Positions 24,939 to 32,500 of a stretch of 43,150 nt of DNA are shown one piece after another (positions within the stretch are counted from its first letter, which is position 1; each line of letters starts with the position of its first letter). The stretch is from Bacilli bacterium (GTDB lineage: Bacteria > Bacillota_I > Bacilli_A > RFN20 > CAG-826): the NCBI GenBank assembly GCA_017626815.1, contig JAGAHY010000062.1, positions 1 to 43,150 on the forward strand, read 5' to 3'. The translations under genes and the position numbers were made by a program. The notes beneath the pieces were generated by a model, which worked only from the letters and a program-made list of their open reading frames with translations, was not told the origin of the DNA and did no database searches.

Positions 24939-27107
24939 ATGAACGATGGAAAACCCCCGAGAAGAAGTGCATTTAGCTACATTTTCCCTTATATATTGAT
25001 GGCCGGCGCTGTCGGCCTATTGATTTGGCTGATGTTCTCTAACATCTTCCGCACCTCCAACGAACGTACCGTTTCTTGGGTTGAAGAAAACGTCTTGTAT
25101 TATTCTTTCAACGCCGAAACGAAGAAATTTGAAGTCGAGGAATATAGCAAAGAGAAACACAATCGTCTCTATGCCTATAATGTTTCCCACGGTTATCAAA
25201 GCGTTGTCGTCGTCGGCCGGTATGTCGACGCGAATAACAGCGTCAAAGAGTTCAGTGTCCGTATCGATGAGGCCGAGTGGAGCCATGATTTCACCTATAC
25301 CTTTGTCGGTTCTACTGAACCCGCCGCTCACGCCTCTTATTCCAGCATTTTCTATGGCCGTATTTTGGATGCCAAGCGCTCTGATTTGACTACCGCGGTC
25401 AATATTCCTGCCGATCAGATTGGCTGGAGCAACACCGATGCATTCCAAGTTTCCTTCTGGGATGCTTGGGGGCCGACGATCATCTCGACCTTGGCCTTAA
25501 TTGTCGTCGCCGTCTTCCTCTTTAGCAGGATCAGCGCGATGGGCAGCTCCGGTGGTCCGATGAATGCCTTCCAAAAATCCCCTGCAAGAAGGGCGGATAC
25601 GAGCAAAGTACGCTTTACCGATGTCGCTGGATGCGACGAAGAAAAAGCGGAGATGGTCGAGCTCGTCGAATACCTCAAAGATCCGAAGAAATACGCCAAA
25701 TTCGGCGCTCGTTTGCCCAAAGGCTTCCTCCTTATCGGCCCGCCTGGTACCGGTAAAACCTTGCTTGCTAAGGCCGTTGCTGGTGAGGCTGGCGTACCCT
25801 TCTATTCCATCTCTGGCTCGGACTTCGTCGAAATGTATGTCGGCGTTGGCGCGGGCCGTGTCCGTGACCTCTTCCGTCAGGCCAAAGCGACTGCCCCTTG
25901 CTTGATTTTCATCGATGAAATCGACGCGGTTGGCCGTCAACGTGGCGCTGGCTTAGGTGGCGGCAACGATGAGCGTGAGCAGACCTTGAACCAACTGCTC
26001 GTCGAAATGGATGGTTTTGAGCCCAATTCTGGTATCTTGGTCATCGCCGCGACCAACCGCGACGACGTCCTCGACCCCGCGCTTCGCAGGGCTGGCCGTT
26101 TCGACCGTACCATCACCGTTTCCTTGCCGGATAAGGCTGGACGTGCCGCTATCTTAAGGGTCCATGCCCGTGGCAAAAAGATTGATCCTAGCGTTGACTT
26201 TGATGCCCTTGCTAAGCGTACCGTCGGCTTCTCTGGCGCGGACTTGGATAACGTCTTGAACGAAGCCGCCATCTTGGCTGCCCGTAACAACAAAACCATC
26301 GTCAGCATCGAGGAAATCGACGAGGCTATTGACCGTCGTATCTCTGGTCCTGCTAAATCTTCCAAAGGACTTTCTCCGAAGGAAAGAAAGCAAGTCGCGT
26401 ACCACGAGGCTGGCCACGCGGTCATCGGTATCAACCTGCCCTACTCCGATAAGGTCCAAAAGATCACCATCGTGCCCCGTGGCAACACCGGCGGCCATGT
26501 CTTAATGACCCCCGAAGACGATCGCTTCCTGATGACCAAAAACGAGCTTATCGCCCGTATTACTGGCCTTCTTGGCGGCCGTACGTCTGAGGAAATCTTC
26601 TTCCAGGATGTTTCCACCGGCGCCTCCAACGACATCGAGCAGGCCACTAGGCTCGCCCGTTTGATGGTCACCGAATTTGGTATGTCCGACCTTGGACCGA
26701 TTCAATACGAACGCGATACTGGCTCGGTCTTCCTTGGCCGTGATTACGCCTCCACACAGCGTAACTTCTCCACTCAGATTGCCTTTGAAATCGATAAGGC
26801 CGTCCGTCAAATTATTGATGAAGCGCACGCGAATGCGCGTAAGCTTCTTGAGCAATATAAAGATCAAGTCATTCTCATCGCCGAAACACTTCTGGAAAAG
26901 GAAACGATCACCGCTGAAGAGATTGAGTATCTCTGCAAGAACGGACATCTTCCTGAGGCCGATAAGCCGGCTAATAAGCCTGCTGAAGAGCCGAAAAAGG
27001 AAGAGGAACCTGCTCCTGCTGCTCCTACGGAATCGAAGATTGAAGAGCCGAAGATTCCTGAGCCTGGTGAAGCGCCAGAGCCCAAGGATTCTGACGAATC
27101 GAAATAA
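24939..27107 (+). CDS. ftsH: ATP-dependent zinc metalloprotease FtsH
   Basis: The 722-residue membrane protease degrades misfolded and regulatory proteins. Membrane segments at about 14-34 and 182-205 flank an extracytoplasmic domain. The AAA module has Walker A GPPGTGKT (267-274), Walker B FIDEID, pore motif FVEMYVGVGA and second region of homology DPALRRAGRFDR. The protease site is H489-EAGH-493 with Asp565 as the third zinc ligand. The tail from about 680 is a Glu/Pro/Lys-rich low-complexity stretch longer than in most FtsH. AAAGGAGC lies upstream of the ATG. It follows tilS after 74 bases with its own promoter-operator and has a terminator. Confidence 0.97.
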   Translation: MNDGKPPRRSAFSYIFPYILMAGAVGLLIWLMFSNIFRTSNERTVSWVEENVLYYSFNAETKKFEVEEYSKEKHNRLYAYNVSHGYQSVVVVGRYVDANNSVKEFSVRIDEAEWSHDFTYTFVGSTEPAAHASYSSIFYGRILDAKRSDLTTAVNIPADQIGWSNTDAFQVSFWDAWGPTIISTLALIVVAVFLFSRISAMGSSGGPMNAFQKSPARRADTSKVRFTDVAGCDEEKAEMVELVEYLKDPKKYAKFGARLPKGFLLIGPPGTGKTLLAKAVAGEAGVPFYSISGSDFVEMYVGVGAGRVRDLFRQAKATAPCLIFIDEIDAVGRQRGAGLGGGNDEREQTLNQLLVEMDGFEPNSGILVIAATNRDDVLDPALRRAGRFDRTITVSLPDKAGRAAILRVHARGKKIDPSVDFDALAKRTVGFSGADLDNVLNEAAILAARNNKTIVSIEEIDEAIDRRISGPAKSSKGLSPKERKQVAYHEAGHAVIGINLPYSDKVQKITIVPRGNTGGHVLMTPEDDRFLMTKNELIARITGLLGGRTSEEIFFQDVSTGASNDIEQATRLARLMVTEFGMSDLGPIQYERDTGSVFLGRDYASTQRNFSTQIAFEIDKAVRQIIDEAHANARKLLEQYKDQVILIAETLLEKETITAEEIEYLCKNGHLPEADKPANKPAEEPKKEEEPAPAAPTESKIEEPKIPEPGEAPEPKDSDESK

Positions 27108-27116
27108 CGTCACTCA

Positions 27117-27153
27117 AAAGCGTCATGTGCCGAATTGGTGCGTGGCGCTTTTT
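27117..27153 (+). terminator. Rho-independent terminator of ftsH
   Basis: AAAGCGTCATGTGCC (27117-27131) pairs with GGTGCGTGGCGCTTT (27137-27151), with several G-U pairs, and is followed by a T run, ten bases past the ftsH stop. Confidence 0.7.
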
Positions 27154-27878
27154 CTTGCCCCTTAAGCCGTGAGAGGAGCACTTATTAGGAAGGCTCAAAC
27201 ACCATTTTGCACCTTATTCTTAAGGCGCGTACAAGGCTTGTGCTTTCAAGCCATGGAATTCAATAAAGGCTAAGGAACAGGCGAATCAAAAGGGCATAAA
27301 TTGAAAAACGACCTCATACAAGGGCCCTTAGGAACGAATCTAGCGGAATTTCGGGAATTAATACTTCCGAAGGAAAATCACGCTTAGGAAGGCGCTTTAA
27401 ACGCGAAATAGGAAGGGTAGTTAATTTCTTAGGTTATAACCGCGTTTCCAGAGAACAATAGTCAGTCTGCTGAGCGATGTGTCAACCAAAAGCATTATTA
27501 AGGTCTCAAGCCTAAGGGAACGTTCCATCCCTTTCGTTTGCTTCCTCGTTTTAGTGTTGGCTGGCCTTGCCAAGCGCCCAATTAAAAAGTCTGCTGCGGA
27601 TAAAGCTCGGCGCATAAGTAACCTAGCAACGATGATCCTCAAAGTGCCGCGACATCTTCTGGCGTAAATATGTAACGGATGACTATCGTGAAATGTGACA
27701 GCAAAAAGCGTCATCAAGAGTTACCTGAAGGAACTTAAGGACACGATTCATCGTTAAGACGGCCAATATAAAAGCCTAAAAAACGGTAAAACGAAGAAAT
27801 GAAAACTTATAATCATAGATAAAACAGGAATAAAACGAAAAATATTCGATAAACACTGAAGTTTCACAAATTCAAAAT
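27154..27878. other. Apparently non-coding stretch with recurrent AGGAA words
   Basis: No convincing gene, tRNA or known RNA was seen in these roughly 725 bases. Short open frames on both strands have no ribosome site and mutually overlap. The words TTAGGAAGGC (27185-27194 and exactly again at 27384-27393), TAAGGAACAG (27271), TTAGGAACG (27328), GAAGGAAAA (27369), ATAGGAAGGG (27408), TAAGGGAACG (27513) and GAAGGAAC (27727) recur. On the minus strand TTGACA near 27479-27484 could be a -35. It may be a decayed gene, an RNA or a binding-site cluster. Confidence 0.4.
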
Positions 27879-27936
27879 TTTATATAAATAGACACTATTT
27901 TAAAAAGTGGCGATTTATATAAATAAGTGCTATAGT
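27879..27936 (+). promoter_or_regulatory. Tandem 12-bp repeats and extended -10 promoter of the AbiEi-like gene
   Basis: TTTATATAAATA occurs at 27879-27890 and 27914-27925, 35 bases apart, each followed four bases later by CTAT. The second copy runs into an extended -10, TGC-TATAGT (27928-27936). Direct repeats of this kind ahead of an AbiEi-like gene suggest autoregulatory operators. Confidence 0.5.
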
Positions 27937-27942
27937 ATGGCT

Positions 27943-28689
27943 ATGGCAGGTGATAAGTTTGATTTCATTGCTGAGGCGTTAGCGGACGAGGTTTATTCAA
28001 GGCCCCGTCTTAATGATGTCATTTATCGTTACTTCCCAGCTTATAACGAAGCGTCGTGCAACTGGGTTATTGGCCAGCTTGCAAATCGCAATCTAATCTC
28101 TCCTTTAGGGAACGGATACTACGTTAAAGGGAAGCCAAAGTGGTCTTATTCCTGTGAGAAACCATACCTTACTTTGCTAAACAAATTGATGGCGGAATTC
28201 CCGCGCACAGGCATCGCAGCAATAGGCACAGAAGTGCTTAATAAATTGTCAATGATGGATGGCGGATACGACAACTTCATCATTGAGGTGGATAAGCGCG
28301 ATATATTTCCGTGCTACATGAAAATCCGCGAATTATCGAAGAAAGATATCCTTCTTACCCCTACCGAGAACGAATTAAACTACTACCTTAAACCAGGGGC
28401 TATCATCCTCAAGCCGTTGTTCTCAAAGAGTCCTTGCCAAGACGATGGGTTGTTCTCGGTTGAGAAATTGATTGTAGATCTGCAATGTGACCGCTTGGTC
28501 AAAACTTTATATCCGCATGTTAGCTTCAATGATTCTTTGCGTGAAATCATTGAAAATAATTCTGTCAATTTAATCACCTGCTTGAACTATGCGAAGCGGC
28601 GAAAATGCTACGATGCTGTAAAGGAACTGCTTATAGAAGGTACGCCTAGTTCCTATTGGAAATACTTGGAGGCCAACAACAATGATTAA
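27943..28689 (+). CDS. AbiEi-like winged-helix regulator, orphan antitoxin-type protein
   Basis: The 248-residue protein has an N-terminal winged helix (FIAEALADEVYSRPRLNDVIYRYFP...NWVIGQLANRNLISPLGNGYYV) and a C-terminal part with the AbiEi-antitoxin-like pattern: IIEVDKRD, a central sheet region, SVEKLIVDLQCDRL and a final LNYAKRRK. AbiEi proteins repress their own operon and antagonise AbiEii nucleotidyltransferases, but no such toxin gene is nearby. Family placement is by pattern recognition, not search. The ATG at 27937 touches the -10 box, so ATG 27943, six bases after it, is the likelier start; there is no Shine-Dalgarno sequence. It overlaps the dus gene by eight bases. Confidence 0.6.
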   Translation: MAGDKFDFIAEALADEVYSRPRLNDVIYRYFPAYNEASCNWVIGQLANRNLISPLGNGYYVKGKPKWSYSCEKPYLTLLNKLMAEFPRTGIAAIGTEVLNKLSMMDGGYDNFIIEVDKRDIFPCYMKIRELSKKDILLTPTENELNYYLKPGAIILKPLFSKSPCQDDGLFSVEKLIVDLQCDRLVKTLYPHVSFNDSLREIIENNSVNLITCLNYAKRRKCYDAVKELLIEGTPSSYWKYLEANNND

Positions 28690-29668
28690 GATTGGCGATG
28701 TTGAACTAAAAGGAAACGTAATTCTTGGTCCTATGGCCGGGGTTACTTGCTTAGCCTATCGTGAATTTATGAAGCCTTTCGGCGTCGCTTTGTCTTACTC
28801 CGAGATGATTTCTGACTGCGGTATTGCTTATGAAAACCAACGCACTTTAGATTACTTGCAGACAAGCAATCTCGATACACCCGTCGGACTTCAACTTTTT
28901 GGATTTGACATCAAAAATACCGAAAAAGCGATTCAAATCATGGAGAATTGCGCCAAATATGACATTTTGGATGTGAATTTAGGCTGTCCAGTTCATAAAG
29001 TGACGAAAACTGGTGCAGGTTCATCTTGGCTCCGCGATGTACCTAAACTCTACGATTATATGAAACGCGTCTGCGAAGTCTCGTCAAAGCCGGTGACAGC
29101 CAAGATTAGGCTCGGTTGGGACGAGAAGTCTATCAATGTGTTTGAAGTCAGCGAATGCCTTGAAAAGGCGGGCGTACAGGCCATTACGGTACACTGCCGA
29201 ACCAAAGAACAAGGCTATGCTGGAAAACCGAATTACGAGGCGATTAAAGGCCTTAAAGAGAGACTTGGAATTCCATTATTTGTATCTGGGGATATCTTTA
29301 CGCTCAATGATGCAATAAATTCCGTCAATATAACTCACGCTGATGGTGTTATGGTTGCCCGTGGTGGTATCGGTAATCCGAACCTGGTTCGCCAAATCGA
29401 TCACTATTTTAAGACTGGCGAAAGGCTACCCGAAGCAAGCGTCTTGGAACAAATTGACTATGCGAGACAATATGCGACGAAACTCGTAGAACAAAAGGGA
29501 GAGGTGCTAGCGATAAAGGAGCTCAAAGGGATCCTGCCACATTTCTTCTCCGGCTTCCCAGGATACAAAAAGTTCCGCGTTCGCTTCACCGTCAATATGT
29601 CATCGGTAGACGATATGGAGGCCATCTTCCATGGCATCGAAAGAGAAATCCAAATACCAGCACGTTGA
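28682..29668 (+). CDS. dusB: tRNA-dihydrouridine synthase
   Basis: The 328-residue FMN-dependent TIM-barrel enzyme reduces uridines in the tRNA D-loop. It has LGPMAGVT (15-22), the active-site DVNLGCPVHKV with Cys102, AKIRLGWD with Lys141, the His of ITVHCRT, and a GVMVARGGIGNP FMN-phosphate loop. The Bacillus counterpart lies between ftsH and lysS, which fits the order here; the B subtype is inferred from that. GGAGG is eight bases before the ATG. It overlaps both the AbiEi-like gene and the glycosylase gene, so the three form one transcript. Confidence 0.9.
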   Translation: MIKIGDVELKGNVILGPMAGVTCLAYREFMKPFGVALSYSEMISDCGIAYENQRTLDYLQTSNLDTPVGLQLFGFDIKNTEKAIQIMENCAKYDILDVNLGCPVHKVTKTGAGSSWLRDVPKLYDYMKRVCEVSSKPVTAKIRLGWDEKSINVFEVSECLEKAGVQAITVHCRTKEQGYAGKPNYEAIKGLKERLGIPLFVSGDIFTLNDAINSVNITHADGVMVARGGIGNPNLVRQIDHYFKTGERLPEASVLEQIDYARQYATKLVEQKGEVLAIKELKGILPHFFSGFPGYKKFRVRFTVNMSSVDDMEAIFHGIEREIQIPAR

Positions 29669-30158
29669 GCATGGTTTTGGTCCATGCTTCGATGCTGAAT
29701 CCAAAGTTTTGATCCTGGGTTCCTTTCCAAGCGTGAAATCGCGTGAAGTCTCGTTTTATTACGGCCATCCCATGAATCGCTTTTGGCCTATTATGAGTGA
29801 AATATTTCATCGAGAAATAGGGAAAAACACCGATGATAAGCGCGCTTTTCTACATGATGTTCATCTTGCTGTATATGATGTAATCGAATCTTGTGACATT
29901 ATTGGCTCTAGCGACACAAGCATCAAAAACCCAGTAACCACCGATATTTTTTCGATTTTGGAGGATTCCAGAATCGAACTGATTATCCTAAACGGGACGA
30001 AATCAGGTCGCCTTTTCGAAAAGTACCAGTTGCCTCGATTAGGGGACAAAGTGCCTCATTTAATACTTCCATCCACTTCACCGGCGAATGCGGCCATTAA
30101 ATTCGATGAATTACTTGAAAAGTGGCGGGAAGCGCTTTCGTTCCTATTGCTATCTTAA
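29631..30158 (+). CDS. Uracil-DNA glycosylase superfamily protein, DNA-deoxyinosine glycosylase type
   Basis: The 175-residue protein begins HVEHGFGPCFDAESKVLILG and has SFPSVKSREVSFYYGHPMNRFW (31-52), the pattern of the family 6 glycosylases that remove hypoxanthine from deaminated adenine in DNA; the C-terminal LPSTSPANA is the second superfamily motif. The Asn of PMNRFW is the likely active residue. It overlaps the dus gene by 38 bases with GGAGG upstream of the ATG, implying coupled translation. Confidence 0.82.
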   Translation: MASKEKSKYQHVEHGFGPCFDAESKVLILGSFPSVKSREVSFYYGHPMNRFWPIMSEIFHREIGKNTDDKRAFLHDVHLAVYDVIESCDIIGSSDTSIKNPVTTDIFSILEDSRIELIILNGTKSGRLFEKYQLPRLGDKVPHLILPSTSPANAAIKFDELLEKWREALSFLLLS

Positions 30159-30169
30159 CGCGCATGAAT

Positions 30170-30195
30170 AAAATAGTTCGGGTCTGAACTATTTT
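30170..30195 (+). promoter_or_regulatory. Palindromic operator for the MarR regulator
   Basis: AAAATAGTTC (30170-30179) and GAACTATTTT (30186-30195) form a perfect 10-bp inverted repeat with six bases between, ending directly at the ATG of the MarR gene. A promoter TTGCTA-16-TAAAAT overlaps its left arm. MarR proteins usually bind such palindromes and repress their own operon. Confidence 0.75.
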
Positions 30196-30639
30196 ATGTC
30201 TGATACTCCAATTCCCATTCTCATCAAAGAAAGCTTAAAAGCGATTCGCGGTTCCCTTGGATTTGCGTTCCAGGAAAACGGCCTCGACGATCTCCGCCCC
30301 CAGGACGGACATCTTCTCCACTACATCGCGGATCACCCCAACTGCGGCGCGACCGAGCTGCAGCAGTTGGGGTGCGTCTCGAAATCGAGCGTCTCTTTTT
30401 CGCTTAATCTTCTTGCAGAGAAAGGCTTCATCGAATACCTCTCCTCGGAAGAGGACCGTCGTGAAAAGCGCATCATCATCACCAAGAAGGGCCTTCTTAG
30501 GAACCAAAAGGCTAAAGACGTTATTGCCGACATGGAACGTAGTTTTACTCGTGACATGAGCCAAGAGGAAATGGAGATCTTACGAATTTGTTTAGAAAAA
30601 ATCATCGCAAATGCAGAAAGGAGGAAAGAGAATGAGTAA
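30196..30639 (+). CDS. MarR-family transcriptional regulator
   Basis: The 147-residue protein is a typical MarR winged-helix repressor: LRPQDGHLLHYIADHPNCGATELQQLGCVSKSSVSFSLNLLAEKGFIEYLSSEEDRREKRIIITKKG, with the DxR of the wing (EEDRREKR). It overlaps the first ABC gene by eight bases and so very likely controls the exporter that follows, through the palindrome abutting its own start codon. No Shine-Dalgarno sequence is present. Confidence 0.9.
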   Translation: MSDTPIPILIKESLKAIRGSLGFAFQENGLDDLRPQDGHLLHYIADHPNCGATELQQLGCVSKSSVSFSLNLLAEKGFIEYLSSEEDRREKRIIITKKGLLRNQKAKDVIADMERSFTRDMSQEEMEILRICLEKIIANAERRKENE

Positions 30640-32500
30640 CGAATCTTCGGGCTTAGAACAGGCAATCGACCGTAATGCCGAGAAAGAAATCGAGCGTAGC
30701 AAGAAAAACAAAATCATCAAAACTCTCGCCAAATACCTTCATGGTTCCTGGCGTTATGTGTTTTTGACGTGGTTTTTCGTGGCTATTGAGGTCGCTTGCG
30801 AAGTTTTAATTCCCTATATTGCCGGAACTTATTTAATTCCACTCGTAAACCCGACGAAAGACATGATCGACGCGGGTTTCGTCATTCAAGATCATATCCG
30901 TGAGCTTTGGGGCTTTGCCGCCATCATGATTGGCTTGGCCATCGTCAGCTCTAGCAGCGGTGTTATCGCTGGCTTCCAAGCCGCTAAAGCGTCCACCCGC
31001 TTTGGCCGTAACTTAAGGCAGGCGATGTTCTACAAGATCCAAGGTTATTCCTTTAAGAACATCGACAAGTTCTCCACGCCTTCTTTAGTCACCCGTTTGA
31101 CGACTGACGTCAGCAACGTTCAAAACGCGGTCCAAATGATTATCCGCATGGTCATTCGCTCACCGTTTATGATGGTGTTTGCGTTAGTCATGGCGGCGAC
31201 TATTTCATGGCAGCTTTCCCTCATTTTCCTTGCAGTAATCCCATTTTTGGCCTTCTTTTTGTTCTTCATCGCCATTAAGGTTCACCCGACTTTCGTGCGT
31301 GTTTTCGAAGCGTATGACGGCTTGAATGCTTCGGTCGAAGAGAATCTGCGTGGCATCCGCGTCGTCAAGTCTTATGGCCGCGAGAACGCGGAGACGGAGA
31401 AGTTCAAAGGCGTGTCGAAATACATCTACCGCTCCTTTGTCCACGCTGAGCGAATCTTGGCCTTCAATAGCCCCGTCATGCAACTCTCCGTGTATGCCAG
31501 CATGATTGCAATCGCGTGGTTTGGTGCCTGGATGGTCGTGGAAAGCGGGAATGCTCCCGACGGCTTCAACACCGGTTCCATCACCTCGATGATTACCTAT
31601 GTTGGCCAGATTTTGATGTCCTTGATGTTCGTCTCCATGGGCTTCGTCATGATCATCATTTCCCGCAACTCCGCCGAACGTATCGTCGAAGTCATCAATG
31701 AGGTCCCTGATTTAGCCTCCCCAGAGAACGCGATTACGGAGATTCCGGATGGCCAGGTGGATTTCGACCATGTTTGCTTCCGCTATAACGCCGCTGGCGA
31801 TAAAGACGTCCTTCACGACATCGATGTCCATATTCCTTCTGGTTCTACGGTTGGCATCATCGGTGCCACGGGTTCTTCCAAGTCCACTTTCGTCTCATTA
31901 ATCGCTCGTCTTTATGATGTCCAAAGCGGCGCGGTGAAGGTCGGCGGACACGACGTCAAAGAATATGATTTAAAGGCTCTCCGCGATGCCGTTTCGGTCG
32001 TTCTCCAAAAGAACGTTTTGTTCACTGGAACCGTGCGTTCCAATTTGCTTTGGGGAAACCCCGATGCAACCGACGAAGAAATGAAAAAGGCTGCAAAACT
32101 CGCATGTGCTGACGAATTTATTGAAAAAATGCCGCTTCAATATGATGCTCCTATCGAACAAGGTGGCAACAATGTTTCCGGTGGCCAAAAGCAGCGTCTT
32201 TGCATCGCTAGGGCACTACTAAAGAAGCCGAAGATTTTAATTCTTGATGACTCGACTTCGGCGGTGGATACGTACACGGATTCGAAGATTCGTGAAGCCT
32301 TCCGCACGGAGATTCCTGAAGTCACAAAATTCATCGTCGCTCAGCGTATTCTTTCCATTAAGGATTGCGATACCATCCTCGTCCTCGATGACGGGAAACT
32401 CATCGCGCAGGGTAGCAACGACGAACTCATGAAGTCTTGCGACGTCTACCGTGAGATTTATCAAACCCAGACGGGAGGAGGTGATTTCGATGCCGCGTAG
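30632..32500 (+). CDS. ABC exporter half-transporter with degenerate ATP site
   Basis: The 622-residue protein has six membrane helices (about 35-330) and a nucleotide-binding domain with several departures from consensus. Walker A reads GATGSSKS (411-418), with Ser416 where Gly is expected; Walker B reads LILDDSTSAVD, with Asp540 in place of the catalytic Glu; the switch His is Gln571 (IVAQRILS). The signature VSGGQKQRL is good and would complete the partner's ATP site. This is the degenerate subunit of a heterodimeric exporter. GGAGGAAAG precedes the ATG at 30632; the frame is open from 30611. It overlaps the partner gene by 11 bases. Confidence 0.88.
   Translation: MSNESSGLEQAIDRNAEKEIERSKKNKIIKTLAKYLHGSWRYVFLTWFFVAIEVACEVLIPYIAGTYLIPLVNPTKDMIDAGFVIQDHIRELWGFAAIMIGLAIVSSSSGVIAGFQAAKASTRFGRNLRQAMFYKIQGYSFKNIDKFSTPSLVTRLTTDVSNVQNAVQMIIRMVIRSPFMMVFALVMAATISWQLSLIFLAVIPFLAFFLFFIAIKVHPTFVRVFEAYDGLNASVEENLRGIRVVKSYGRENAETEKFKGVSKYIYRSFVHAERILAFNSPVMQLSVYASMIAIAWFGAWMVVESGNAPDGFNTGSITSMITYVGQILMSLMFVSMGFVMIIISRNSAERIVEVINEVPDLASPENAITEIPDGQVDFDHVCFRYNAAGDKDVLHDIDVHIPSGSTVGIIGATGSSKSTFVSLIARLYDVQSGAVKVGGHDVKEYDLKALRDAVSVVLQKNVLFTGTVRSNLLWGNPDATDEEMKKAAKLACADEFIEKMPLQYDAPIEQGGNNVSGGQKQRLCIARALLKKPKILILDDSTSAVDTYTDSKIREAFRTEIPEVTKFIVAQRILSIKDCDTILVLDDGKLIAQGSNDELMKSCDVYREIYQTQTGGGDFDAA

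Noticed and set aside
27421-27717. A minus-strand open frame of 98 codons between ftsH and the AbiEi-like gene
   Set aside because: No ribosome site, no recognisable motif, and an overlapping plus-strand frame of similar quality; not enough to call a gene.
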